Assembly: GCF_907164915.1 (NCBI RefSeq)
Contig: NC_061862.1
Span: forward strand, 7,985,505 to 8,049,504
Direction of reading: 5' to 3'
Origin: Impatiens glandulifera
Taxonomy: Eukaryota; Streptophyta; Magnoliopsida; Ericales; Balsaminaceae
DNA length: 64,000 bases
Shown here: positions 48,608 through 62,261 of the stretch, piece after piece
Layout of the letters: every line of letters begins with the position of its first letter
Position numbering within the stretch: the first letter of the stretch is position 1
Position numbers and translations under genes: made by a program
Notes under the pieces: generated by a model
Databases searched by the model: none
Told to the model about the DNA's origin: nothing
The model's input: the letters and a program-made list of their open reading frames with translations, nothing else

Positions 48608-50950
48608 TATTAATTATAAATCAATATATTGAGGTTTATAATTTAATATAATAAATAATAAAATAAATGTTAATATTTTTTAATCAGTATATTAAATTAT
48701 TAATATATATGTGAAGAGATAATAAAAAATATTTCACTTTGTTTTTTTATTTTAATTAATTTAGATATATCATATTTTTATTTTATTTAAAGGAGAAAAA
48801 AAATAGAAAAATAATAAGAGTGGAGTAATTTTATTAAATTTAGAAATCATATTATATTGATTTTTTTTTTATTGGCTTAATTTTTTTTCATGTTCTAATA
48901 ATTATCCTCACTATAATGATCTCTATTTAAATTATTTGAATAAAAAATATTAAAATACTTTTAATACTTGGTATTTTAATATATTATGAAAACTATGTAT
49001 ATTGAATATTGAATTATTTAAAATATTGCATAATTTTATTTTTGAACAAAATTATATTTAATTAATAATCTAATCAGTAAAGTCCTTACTCTTTAGTCAC
49101 TAAACAAACAACATCTTCATTAAAAATTGATGTTACAAATCCAATGCAGTTGTAAATTGAACCCATTTAAAAATATTTTATAAAGTTGATTGAGTTAAGT
49201 ATAAGTTTAGATACAAAATATTAATAAAAAAATTTAAAATAATTTCTTTTTGGTGTAAATGTTGATGTAGAAAAAGAAACATTATAAAAAAAATAGATAA
49301 TTAAAAATATATTCATAAATTTATTGATTATTCTAGTTAAAACTCAATCTTAAGTCAAATCTTCAAAAAAATATACATTTTTATATTTTTGACTTTAAGC
49401 ATTTTTTTTTTTTTTAAATATCTGAAAATAAATTATAAACTTACTAGAAAATTGAACCACATATGCACGGTTTCTGAAAATGGATGCAATAATTAAAAAC
49501 CAAAATATAAAAAACAAATCACAACACTCTTGAGAAGAAGTCACAAAAAAATGATCAATATTATCTTGTGTCACTACTGCGTGAAAATTGAGAATTTATT
49601 TATAATAGTTAAACTCTTCTAAACTATCATATTAAAATTAAATAATATGTTTATTATTTAAAAAAAAAGTTATATAGTTATTATTAATTTATATAAGATA
49701 AATTAATTATCAAACTAATTTAAATAATATATATTTTAATTATTTATTAAGAAATATATATTTATGTATATTAATAAAAAATAAAATCAAATTATTCTCT
49801 TGTTGTCATTATTATTATTATATATATATATATATATATATATATTAAGATATAATATTCATGATCAGTATCATAATTCCATTACTGCCTCAATCCTGTC
49901 ACCAATCTTTTAATTTGAAGAGTGAAAGAATATCAAAGAAGAATAGCATAATAAGAATATGAACTGTCTACTAATTTTAATTACTGGTACAATTTTCCTA
50001 TTTTGTAAGATTCTTTCTTTAAAATTACATAAAATATATATAAAATATAATGTTATAAAATTAAATAAGTTCAATATACAAAAAAAACAAAATCATTGTT
50101 CTGAGTATATGTTACACATTTTTCTTAAAATATTTATATTATTTTTTTTATGCTATAATGTATCACTATTCAACACTACAATCAACTAACTTAAAAATTA
50201 TTTGAACTAAAGAAAAAAAGTTATATAGTTAATATTAGGTGGTGTAATGAATTTGATACAAAATTTATTTATATTGTTGAAATAATAAACTATCATAAAA
50301 ATAAAAATAACAAAATAATTAATCATGTATACATTAATTTTCTCTTTATTGTGTATTGATTATTTATTAAGAAAGAAAAAAAGTTACATAATTTTTAAAT
50401 TATTAATAAATTGATAGCAATAAACTAATGGAAGTTACAATGTCAATTAAAAATATTAAATACATTTATTTTTTTAATTAATTTTAATTAAGTCATTTAA
50501 TGTAAATTATATAATTAATAAATTTTAATTTATAAATTTATATCAAATTTTATCATTTAATTCAAGTTTGAATTTTATTTATTCAAATTATTATTGAAAT
50601 TATGAATTAATTTAAAATTATAACATTTCACTCTATGGTATACTCGGCTAGTCGAGCCCTGCAGGTGACCAATCGTGAATTTAACAGCATTGTGAAACAC
50701 ACTTTTAGAGTCTCTAACGAGATTTATAGTTGATGTAACTCACGAGTTTAGAGTCTAACTCGAGATTTTTTTAATTTTTATTTTCGAATATTTTCTTAAT
50801 ATTTTTAAAATTTGTAATTTAAAAGTTAAATACTAAGTTTAAGTGATATTGTTTTATAAAATTATACTATTTTATTATTATTATTCATATAATTAAAAAA
50901 ACTTGATTTAAAATAAATAAAATAAATCACGAGACTTGTTTATTAGGGTG

Positions 50951-51427
50951 CACGTGTACGGAAGGCCCGAGTAGTTGATATAGTCCGCCAAACAAGGCAT
51001 ACGATGGTTCATGTGACACGAGAGGTTCTATATATAAGGCGGCAATTCCTATTCCGCGTTTATGAGTTTTTCTCCGTCGTCTCTTCTTTCTCTCTTTCGT
51101 TAAACACGAGGTTGGCAAAACCCTAACCCAAGGTTTTTCCATGCGCCTCTTCTTTACATTTTCATCTCCATTGTTTTAATACATTCATATAACAGCTCTT
51201 CTTACTTGATTGATCCGACTGTTCTATCTTCTAAGATCAGTCCTTCTTAGATCTTGCATGTATGTATAGATTTATCTGATGCTGTTTATTTGATCAGTGG
51301 TAGATGTTAGTCATTACCCTGTTTTCTGTTTATGATGTTTTTTCAACTTGATCTTAAGGATATAGAAGATTGTGGTGTAGGGTTTGCTTTGAAATCTATT
51401 ATAATGTTCTCCTCTCTTTGTACAGTG
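50951..51427 (+). promoter_or_regulatory. UBC promoter, leader and leader intron
   Basis: The order is G-box CACGTG (50,951-50,956), GGCCCG (GGCCCA in the truncated copy), TATA box CTATATATAA (51,029-51,038), a CT-rich leader, and a telo-box-like AAACCCTAA at 51,118-51,126. An intron then ends at TTGTACAG two bases before the ATG. G-box, site II-like and telo-box elements are common in housekeeping plant genes. Confidence 0.65.
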
Positions 51428-52517
<1,090 letters not shown>

Positions 52518-53049
52518 AAAGGAAACACTTATGCATCATCCTTTTCCCTTTTTATTTCAATCAATTTCCCTATTCCAGTAAATAAAGTAGTAGCAAAGAT
52601 TGTTCGCTGGCTAGCTAATACTTATGTTACTGGTTTCCTTTTTTCTATCCGTATCTGACTAAGTTAATATGCTTTAACAAAACTATATGAAGCTATTTCA
52701 TTTTCTTCATTTGAATCATGTTTGGTTAATTTTCTATTAGCTGTCATTCCTGTGAGCCGCAAAAGGTGAATCCCTTAATGGCTAGAAAGTTTAATGGACC
52801 ACAATATGGGGGGTGAGAAATGTGGTCCATGTTTATAATAAGGATATGCATATTAATGAAAGCTACATAAGCTAAGGTTATGATGGGACCATGACCATAT
52901 GAGGGCAAAGGGAAAGGGAGACAGAAGGGCTATTCAATGATACGTCTCTTTTTTATAAGTAATCAGCAATATGAATTTCCCTCCTGTTTCTTCTTGAATG
53001 GGTTCTTTCACAATTTTATTATTCCTTTTTTGTTTTGGTTGTGTGCGTA
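52518..53049. other. UBC 3' flank, no gene seen
   Basis: Probably the 3' untranslated region followed by intergenic DNA. Nothing else is recognised. Confidence 0.5.
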
Positions 53050-53220
53050 ATTTGTATTAAGTTGGCCCGCAAACAACTTAATCATCTAACCTGACGTAGA
53101 ACTCGTCGTCTGACGGGCTCGAACCTAAGATTCACAAGGAGGCTGAGATATCCATCTCTTAAGATTCACAAGGAGGCTGAGATATCCATCTCTTATTATC
53201 GCTAAGCTAGAAGACGGGTT
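53050..53220 (-). repeat. tRNA-derived SINE with internal tandem duplication
   Basis: On the minus strand there is an A-box-like TAGCTTAGCGATAATAAGAG and a clean B box GGTTCGAGCCC. Between them a unit of about 33 bp (AAGAGATGGATATCTCAGCC and following) occurs twice in tandem (53,127-53,159 and 53,160-53,192 on the plus strand). Downstream are GACGACGAGTTCTACGTCAG and an AT-rich tail. Confidence 0.55.
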
Positions 53221-53990
53221 AAGTTTACATTCTACATTTGGGTTTTCTTTTACCAAAACCAAATTAAAAGGAATGATAAAAACTATAGAATAAAATTAGG
53301 CAGTAAATGTTAAAAAAACCAGAGCAGGTTTCTCTTACCTCTGTGACATTGGAAAAAGACTACTCTTTCTGTGTGTATAGGCATGAGAGGTCGTTTTCCC
53401 TATACAAGCAGAAAGAAATCCAGCTTCTTATTTAAATATTTTTTAACTTGTTCAAGTCAACCAGTGAATATACAAGTAGAGAATTTGCATTCTTCTGTAT
53501 ATTGGGTTTAATGATTGACTAAATAATTTATAAGAATCAGTTGTCACATCAAATCTATAGAATTGAAATTTATGATTAAAGATAGATAGATCATCACATT
53601 ACCACACTACTCAGATTCTGCTTCATATTTCTTTGTTTGTTTTAGCCTCTCTCTAAATTCTTATCTGACACTGTTAAAAAGTAAAAATATTTCCCCCTTT
53701 TTCTATCATATTTAATCGATCACGTTAAAAAAGTAAACATCTTAAATTTCCACATCGGTTAATTTTATAGAAACAAGTTACTTATAAGTAATTTGCTTTT
53801 GAGATAAAGAAAAAGGAAAGGAAAGCTACTTTTGTACACCCTATAAGATCTGCATGCTACTATTTCATGGCGAAGTCTATTAATAGGGAGGAAAAGCAAG
53901 CATAAACTCGTATACAAAAAGGAAGGTAAGCTAGGCTGGTGACGATAAGAGAAAAGTAGACAGCTTCCTTTTTGCATCTCTGATACAGAA
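53221..53990. other. Intergenic stretch upstream of the SFH gene
   Basis: No gene is recognised. The right end should be the promoter of the Sec14-like gene; no clear TATA box was seen. Confidence 0.45.
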
Positions 53991-53999
53991 AAAAGCACC

Positions 54000-54932
54000 G
54001 CTCTCTTCTCAATTATGTAAAATCTTCTTCCATATCTTCTTCTTCTTCTTCATATATTTTCAGATTCGCAGTTGCCAGATCGATTTTCATTTTCTCTGCA
54101 TAATTTGCTCTCGCGCGATCGCCGGAAGATTTCTCCAGTCTCCAGGTGCAGATTGATTCGAAGAACAGCGCATTTCCTTATCTGAGGACTTAGGAAGTAT
54201 CAGGTATGCGTTATCTATCAATCTATCTCCATGAAACAGAATTGTATGGAAATATTGAATCAATGCTTGACGCTTGTTTATACTTTTAGCAGAATTGTGT
54301 ATGAACTCTCTAATTAGTTCTTCGCATCTTCAAATCGGAGTCACTCAAGCATAATGTGAATATATACTCAATATTTTCATCGATGTACATTTTTAGATGG
54401 AGAATCTCTCTGTTTATTGCATATTCCTACTGTTTTTTTGGTTGTAGAAGAAGTTTCATGTTATATATCTCCGTGAAACCAGAATTGCATGGAAATTGTG
54501 TATGAACTCTTTCATTAGTTCATCGCCTCTTCAAATCGGAGTCACTCAAGCATATTGTGAATATATAATCTCAACATTTTCATCGATGTACATTTTTAGA
54601 TGGAGAATCTCTCTGTTTATTGCATATTTCTATCTATCACCGTTGAAACAGAACTTGACGCTAGTTTCTACTTCTAGAAAATTTGTGTATGAACTCTCTA
54701 ATTAGTTCGTCGCTTCTTCAAATCGAGTCACTCAAGCATATTGTGAATAATGTACATTTTTAGATGGAGAATCTCTCTGTTTATTGCATATTCTTACTGT
54801 TTATTTGGTTGAAGAAGAAGTTTCATGTTACAGTATATATGGAGATGATATTTGTCCTTTACAAGCTGCAAAAATGTCACATTAGTCTTGATAAAAACTC
54901 TTGATGACATTGTAATAGATAAGAAGCAAGGG
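54000..54932 (+). other. SFH 5' leader and first intron with three tandem repeats
   Basis: A leader ending TCAG/GTATGCG near 54,203 is followed by about 650 bp holding three imperfect copies of a 150-200-bp unit (about 54,228-54,465, 54,466-54,640 and 54,641-54,833). Each contains TTGTGTATGAACTCT, CAAATCGGAGTCACTCAAGC (one base shorter in copy 3) and TAGATGGAGAATCTCTCTGT. Copy 3 lacks a middle part. The likely acceptor is near 54,889 (ACATTAG). Confidence 0.6.
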
Positions 54933-57900
54933 ATGACTGCCTCGAGTAAAATCAGTCATTCACTCAAGAGAAGTAGGAAGAGTAAACTTGACTACATAGT
55001 TCCATCAATTTCCATGGAAGATATACATGATGCTAAAGAAGAGAGCGCTGTGAGGGAACTGCGTCAAAAGCTACTTGACAGGGACTTGTTACCTCTTAAA
55101 CATGATGACTACTATATGCTGTTAAGGTCAGATTTCCATGAATATAATAAATTAGCATATTCATTGTTAATTTTCAAACTGTGAAAGTTGAACAATATGG
55201 TACTGTTCGACCCAAGTTGATTTTGGTTTTTTCGTATGGTGAAACCTTTCAACACTGGAAACCTCTATAGATATGTATGGATTCACTGTTCAATGAAATA
55301 GTATCAGCAACTAGCTTGCATTATTGCATTTAAAGTTCAACTAATGTTCATTCACTACTTTTAGCTTTGTTATTCTAGGTTCCAGCTATTCTACAATGGT
55401 TGCATAGCACAATAAGTTCTTGAATAAGCAGTTAGTATTTCATCTGATTCTTCTATTAATGTAGATTTTTGAAGGCTCGAGATTTCAATTTAGAGAAAAC
55501 AATCCAGATGTGGGCAGAGATGCTTAGATGGAGGAAAGAATATGGAGCAGACACCATAATCAAGGTAATCACACCTGCGCATATCTCTTAGACTTATAAA
55601 ACAGACAACATGTGTTGCATGGTAAACCATACCAGGACATATTGATTTCCTTTTTGAAATCTAGCCTTTCCTGTTTTCCTTAACACTGATCCTAATTAAA
55701 ACGGGAACATTGGAACTATTAAAATATTAGGACTTTGAATTTGAAGAACTGGAAGAAGTATTACAGTATTATCCTCATGGATATCACGGTGTTGATAAGG
55801 AAGGAAGACCCATTTACATAGAGAGGCTTGGAAGAGCTAATCCCAATAAGCTTATGCAAATCACTACAGTTGACCGCTTCTTAAAATACCATGTTCAAGA
55901 GTTTGAACGGGCTTTTTCTGAAAAGTTCCCTTCATGTTCATTTGCTGCAAAGAAACGCATATGCTCAACCACTACAATTTTGGATGTACAAGGCCTGGTA
56001 AGTTGGCTACATTATGTACTAGGGAATGTGATCTCTCTTATTCATGTTACGTATTAGAAAGGTGGCAATATATTGAAATATTTGGTTGTTATGCGCACAG
56101 GGTATTAAGAATTTCACGAAGACAGCTGCAAATCTTCTTTCAGCAATATCAAAAATTGATAATAACTACTATCCAGAGGTAAGCTGCCTTTTATAAGCAT
56201 AAGGTGCTTTGTGGTATATAGTTGGAGAAGGGCTTCATTTGAGTTCAATTATTATACATGTTATCTTCAGGGAATTTAGTACTATTTCCAATTTGATAAC
56301 TTATTTAGGTTTTCTTGCATTTATCTATAGACACTACATAAAATGTATGTAGTCAATGCTGGTCATGGCTTTGAGAAGATTTTGTGGCCTGCTGCACAGA
56401 AATTCATCGATCCAAAGACTGTTGCAAAAATACAGGTAAGGATTATGATGAATGTATTTCTGGACCTTTTGCCAAATGCAAATTACGAAAATGGTCTGCT
56501 TACATGTTCTCGGATTTTCTTGGTAGGTTTTGGGGTCAAAATCTTTATCCAAGATACTCGAAACAATTGAGTCAAGGTTTGTTTTGCCTGGTTTGTCTCA
56601 AGTAGAAATCATCTTGGTCCTATGGACTTACATTTTCCCAATCTTCCTTCAGTCAACTTCCAGAATTTTTAGGTGGCTCATGCACATGCTCAACTGAAGG
56701 AGGGTGCCTGCAGTATAGAAAGGGTCCATGGAACAATCCTGAAATTATAAAGGTATTTAACGATTAAACTGTCCTACGCGGGTGCTGTTTTTTCTGGATT
56801 AAAGTATATATTATAAGTTAACCAATGAGTATGAAATGGATTCTCTCTTCTTTTGTTCATTTGTAGCTTATTCTCAACCTAGAAGCAAGATTTATGAGGA
56901 AAAGCTCCAAATTATCCAATCATCGTCGGGAAGTTGGTCCATGCCTTCATGTCCCAAAGGCAAGTGTCTGGCTTATACATCACAATCTGCTTAGTAATAA
57001 GAAAAAACAAAAGCACCATTTAAATCAAATCATTTTTACGGGATGTGCAGGAAAGTGAAGCAATTACAGATGCTCATTCCAGTTGTAATGTCGACTCAGT
57101 TGATGATAGAGTTAAGGTCCAGAATGCGATGCATCCTTGTGGTAAGATAAAAACGTGCAGTTTTAATAGTGCTTAATTTGTTTCTTCTGATATTCTTCAC
57201 CCATCTTTGACTAAAGGTACAAATCAAACTGACCAACTGCTAAATGTTGAGACAATGAAGCACATTGCGAAGACAGTGATGTATTCCATGGCGAAAGTGG
57301 TTGTATTTATATGTAAAAAGTCGTTCGAATTATCTTGGAGAAGGGTAAGTCATGTATATCCATCCTCCGAAACTGGAATCGATAAGCTGCATGGAGCTGA
57401 AGCTACTATAGTCACATTCAGCGAAGAGAACAGACTTCTTTCGTGTTGTGTTGAACGTGTAGAAATATTAGAAAAGTTGTTGAAAGAAGTTGACAAGAAG
57501 CCAGCTGAAATTCCGTTTATAAAGGAACAAATGCTTCAGCAATCATTGGATAGAATAAGATGTCTCGAACACGACCTCAAGGAAACCAAAGGAGTAAGAA
57601 AATTTAAATAGTGTTGAGACTCATAGCTCGGTCTGACCAAATCATGAACTCATGTACTCAAAATCATGGGTTCGAGTATTCACCTTCCCATTTTCTACCA
57701 GGCTTTCTTCTTATAACTGTTTTTTTCTTTTGTGTGTAGGTCTTGCATGCTACGGTGAAAAAACAACTTGAGATTGAAGAATTATTGGAAAAGTCATATT
57801 CGTCGTCGTTGAGCTGCCGTGTAAGTCTTGCAATTTGAATAAATTTGAACATTAATTAAAGTTTAAAATTAAAAATAAAAAATTAATAATTTTTTGTTAT

Positions 57901-57935
57901 TTTTTTTATTATTACAGAAGAGGGGACTATGCTGA
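54933..57935 (+). CDS. Sec14-like phosphatidylinositol/phosphatidylcholine transfer protein (SFH family)
   Basis: Twelve exons join in frame to 517 residues: 54,933-55,126, 55,465-55,564, 55,731-55,997, 56,101-56,178, 56,331-56,435, 56,527-56,576, 56,653-56,752, 56,867-56,959, 57,051-57,141, 57,217-57,593, 57,740-57,820 and 57,918-57,935. Residues about 38-90 form the CRAL-TRIO N-terminal helices ([20 protein letters not shown]) and about 110-280 the CRAL-TRIO lipid-binding fold ([49 protein letters not shown]). A hydrophobic/basic stretch (about 372-395) and a C-terminal coiled coil follow, as in plant SFH proteins. The family moves phosphoinositides and phosphatidylcholine between membranes. 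The intron after 56,959 has a GC donor. No ATG lies upstream in frame, so the N-terminus is about 40 residues shorter than in relatives unless an upstream coding exon was missed. Confidence 0.87.
57610..57715 (+). repeat. Possible SINE remnant in SFH intron 11
   Basis: CATAGCTCGGTCTGACCAAA, then about 30 nt, then ATGGGTTCGAGTATTCACC resembles a degenerate A box/B box pair. It is weak on its own. Confidence 0.3.
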
Positions 57936-58690
57936 AACAATAGAGAAATTAATTAAGGTGTCCTGGTTGGGTGGTATATATAGAAGAGAATAAGCAAGAA
58001 ATTAAGAAATTAAATTGATCGGTAGATTTTTTTTATCACTAATTTGTAACGTGGTATGAATTATTGACAATTTTCTTTTTTAAGCTAGAAGAGTTTTGAC
58101 TTTCTAACTTTTGAAAGAGCGATAAAATTAATCTTTCACGTTATCAATTGAGGAACGATAAACTTAACGAAAAAATAAGTGAAAGCAAGCAAGTTTACGA
58201 ATCTGATATGGTTTGTCACGTTGCCCCACGTTTTGAAATATGAACGTTTCGGGATCTGAAATGACCGTTTCTGGACATTTTTATTTTTTTCTCTTCTACC
58301 CACGTGCGTTTCAGGATATTTTTAAAATTTTCTCTCCCCTACCCATATAATATGCCACGTCATTTGTGTACTTAGCTTTTTTTTCGTATTAATAAAAATC
58401 AAGATATTAACACGAGTTAGCCCTTATTATTATTGATAACTACATTTTAATAAGAGATCTATTTAAATATATTTAAAAATAAAATATAAACAAATGTTTC
58501 TAAAAAGATTTTCTCTAAAAGTTTAGAAGATGATTTGTTCTGTAGCTATAAGTTAGGGGTTATAATTTTGATATTAGTTCCGAGAATATGAAATCGTAAG
58601 GACAATTTCGTAGTTTTTGAGTTCTACGAGGGGCACATATGTAACCGACCAGTATTTTACTAATGGAGTCATTTTCACTCGTATTCTCGA
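57936..58690. other. SFH 3' flank and intergenic DNA
   Basis: No gene or repeat is recognised. Confidence 0.5.
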
Positions 58691-59233
58691 CGTTTTCTTT
58701 TGAAGAAGAACTCAATCCTGCAGATTAACGATAGAGACACTTTTCTCTCTCTTTCTCTCTCTCTAAATTCAGAGCGACACCGCGTTTTACTCGCCGGAAA
58801 TTCCATTAATGATCAATATCTGATTACAGTTAAGATCCGGGGTAATCACTTCGTCAATTTTTGGTCCGTTGAATTGTTAAAGGTCAGAACTTTCTTATGC
58901 TATCGTATTTTCTAGATAGAAAAAGTAAAACCTCTGTAAAATGTTCAGTGATTTTCTTCTGTTAAGATTCTAGGGTTTCCTTATTTTAACCCTGTTCTTA
59001 AATAGGTCTTCATATTCTTTTTGTTGAGATTTAGTCAATTGTTAGTTGGTGTTGGTTTGATCTTGTGAGGTTAGGGTTTATAGCTATAGGGATTCTATTT
59101 GAAGCATTGCATGCTGGTTTCAGATGTTTTGTTCAATTGAGTCTTATCTCCTTTCTGGAATGAAGCTCAATCTGAGGTTGCTGATTGGGTATTAGTTAAT
59201 TTTTGGTTTGTTTGTTGTGATTCATTTAGGGTC
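58691..59233 (+). promoter_or_regulatory. WD40 gene 5' leader and leader intron (inferred)
   Basis: A CT-rich leader (CTCTCTCTTTCTCTCTCTCT near 58,745) and several donor-like sites are followed by an acceptor TTCATTTAG at 59,221-59,229, just before the first ATG. The exact donor was not fixed. The 71-codon open frame here is treated as leader sequence. Confidence 0.5.
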
Positions 59234-61850
59234 ATGTCTAGTCATCGAGTTGACGAAGCTGAGGCTGAAAACATGACTGGGGATAATGAAGTGGATGGTG
59301 TAGATGATGATATGGATGAAGAGTTTCACGGTGAAGAGATGGATGGCTCAGACTCTGATGTGGATGAATACTATTACTTGGTTTGTTATCTTGATCTTAG
59401 AATGGTATCATAAACTTATCCATCTTTGGATTATTTTGGAATTTAACTATTGTTTCATTTGTAGAATAATAAAATAGCGGATACAACTGCTTCTCAAGCT
59501 AGGAAGGGGAAAGATATTCAAGGGATACCTTGGGATCGCCTTAGTATTAGTAGAGAGGAATATAGGAAGACGAGGTTAGAACAGTACAATAATTATGAGA
59601 ACGTCACCCATTCGAGCCAAATGGTTGAAAAAGTAAGCAGAGATGTATTCTTTTATGTTCCAAATTGACTTTATATTAGACATTTTGTATTTAACATTGA
59701 TATCTTAATACAGGAATGCCAAGTAACAAAGAAATGGGGATTGTATTATGATTTTAGGCGAAATTCAAGATCCGTGAAATCAACAATACTTCATTTCCAG
59801 GTTAGTTTTCTTTTCAATCTTCTAAATTGTGTTTGAAAAATTCGATCTTTTATGTGGCCCATGAAATTTGAAGTTTCTTTTTTTGTTTTCGCTATCAAAT
59901 AACCTATTATCCCATTAATATTCAAATCATGACCAAAAATATCAAATTACCTTTACTTTATTTTGTATACAAATTGAAATGTCAAATACAAAAAAAGTAT
60001 TTTAGTCATTTGAAGGATAACAAGCTCCTGTCTTACTATCTGAACTGATCTTTTCTTTTATGAAATAAAGTAAATATTCTATTACTTAATTGGGTGCATA
60101 TCAATGCAGTTGAGGAACTTGGTTTGGGTCACGTCAAAGCATGATGTCTACCTAATGTCTCATTTTTCTATTGTTCATTGGTCTTCATTAACTGGTAACA
60201 AGACCGAGGTTCTTAATGTTTCAGGCCATGTGGCACCATGTGAGGTAATTGTTTCTTATTTGTCTTGGAATAATTATGTTATGTTAGTTACTGATTTTCA
60301 TCTACTGCAGAAACATCCTGGAAGCCTGCTTGAAGGATTCACTCAAACGCAAATTAGTACCCTTGCAGTAAAAGATAATTTGTTGGTTGCTGGTGGATTT
60401 CTGGGTGAACTTATATGCAAGGTATCTCGAAATTTAACCATCATTCTTTACCTTGCTCAGGTCTCCTTAGATTCTCATTTACAGCTTGTGATTCCTTCCT
60501 GTGAATGATTGTGATGACCTGGATGTGTGATTTTGTCGTGTGCATTCTCTTTTCTTTGAGTTGTCGTATCTATTGAATGAAGTCACTTTGAGTTGTCGTA
60601 TCTATTGAACGGACAGACGTTGAATACTGAATTTTACGTGTCTAATGAGTTAGGTCATAGAAAATAAATGCAGAATCAACTAAACAAAAATATCTAAATA
60701 TTAAGTATGATTTGATATTTAGATAGTCAAATAATAATGTAACTTAATTAATGTCGGTAAATAGTCAAATAATAATGTAAATTAATTAATTGTACTGGAT
60801 TACCGTGTTATTATGTAGCTTACTTTGAGATTAATCTAATTAAGTAACTGACTTAAAATAATTTAGTAATTTTATCAAATCAAGATTCATGACTAATGGA
60901 TGTTAATAAATTTCACAGAATTTGACCAGACCTGGAATATGCTTCTGCACAAGAACTACATACGAAGATAATGCAATTACTAATGCTATTGAGATATATA
61001 CCACTCCAAGGTAAATTCAGTAATCCTTTTGTTACAAGTATTCACTAGTTTAGAAGATTTCAGTCAATTGATCTTTTAAAGTCTCTGTTCCCAGTGGCGC
61101 ATTACATTTCATCGCTTCAAATAACGACGGCGGAGTTAGGGTTTTCGATATGGAGAAATTTCAACTCTCTAATCATTTTATCTTCGACTGGCCAGTGAAT
61201 GTGAGTTATTCTCTTTCGATTGCTTGCTGAGATAATAATCATGTTGCTTATGGTTCCTATTTTTTTCCGCAGCATACGTCTCAGAGTCCAGACGGTAACC
61301 TTATAACAGTAGTAGGAGACAGTCCGACTGGATTGTTGGTTGATTCGAGAACTGGAAAGGTATGAAAAACTAAATAGCTTGTTCATAATAATAATTACTT
61401 AATTAAATTTTCATTTCCTGTTTCTGGTTTCTGCAGACTATTGCTACTTTATCTGGTCACGCGGATTACTCGTTCGCATCAGCATGGAATCCAGATGGGG
61501 TCACGTTTGCAACTGGAAATCAGGACAAGACATGCCGAATATGGGATGTACGAAACCTATCAAAGTCTGTTACTTCTCTGAGAGGTAACCTTGGAGCCAT
61601 ACGATCAATTCGTTACACATCGGATGGTCGTTACTTGTCCACGGCTGAGCCAGCAGACTTTGTTCACGTTTACGATGTGAGAAGTGGGTACAAGGAAGAA
61701 CAGGAAATAAACTTCTTTGGGGAGATATCTGGAATGGCTTTCAGCCCGGACACAGATTCACTGTTTATAGGTGTATGGGATCGAACTTATGGTAGCTTAC
61801 TGGAGTTTGGCCGTCGAAGACAATACTCCTATCTCGACTCTATCATTTGA
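59234..61850 (+). CDS. WD40 repeat protein, C2A9.03-like plant family
   Basis: Nine coding exons join in frame to 448 residues: 59,234-59,380, 59,465-59,632, 59,714-59,800, 60,110-60,244, 60,311-60,421, 60,919-61,010, 61,095-61,200, 61,273-61,359 and 61,437-61,850. Residues 1-49 are strongly acidic (MDEEFHGEEMDGSDSDVDEY). Next comes the conserved IPWDRLSISREEYRKTRLEQ, then a beta-propeller with a clear repeat GHADYSFASAWNPDGVTFAT...QDKTCRIWDVRN and a later ISGMAFSPDTDSLFIGVWDR. This matches what I remember of Arabidopsis At1g36070/At1g78070, annotated after fission yeast C2A9.03. WD40 propellers are protein-binding scaffolds; the partner and pathway are not known to me. All introns are GT-AG. 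Confidence 0.9.
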
Positions 61851-62261
61851 TTTTGTGATAATAATTCGATTCTGAACTGGGAGAATGTTATTGTTTATTT
61901 ATGGGGATTATTTTCTGTATATTATTGAACTTTCTTTGGTTGGTTGGAGGAACTTCTTGTAATTCAATTTGTGTTTCATCCTTTACTTGGATTATAAAGT
62001 TTTGTTTTTAACAACAAAAAAATGTCAATTTTCTAACATTATCATAAGATGTGATCAAATAAATCTTTGATCCAGAAACAGCCAATGAAAATCTTCCATG
62101 TCAACACCCAAATCCATCTCATTTCATTCTCATCCTTACAATTTTCCTAGTCTGTTTCCTCCATTGATTCAGATGTCAAAACCAGCAAACATTAACACAA
62201 TTTCTATTATCTTCAACACTTTCTGTTCTTTCTGATATACACATTTTCAAAAAAAAACATA
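61851..62261 (+). promoter_or_regulatory. WD40 3' end and PSAG promoter region
   Basis: Only 411 bp separate the two genes. A CCAAT box in plus orientation lies near 62,080 (CAGCCAATGAAAATC), followed by CT-rich tracts (CATCTCATTTCATTCTCATC, about 62,114-62,133). There is no convincing TATA box. TATA-less, pyrimidine-initiator promoters are known for some nuclear photosystem genes. Confidence 0.4.

Noticed and set aside
60104..60508. Separate 134-residue protein
   Set aside because: It is WD40 exons 4 and 5 read through their intron and past the next donor.
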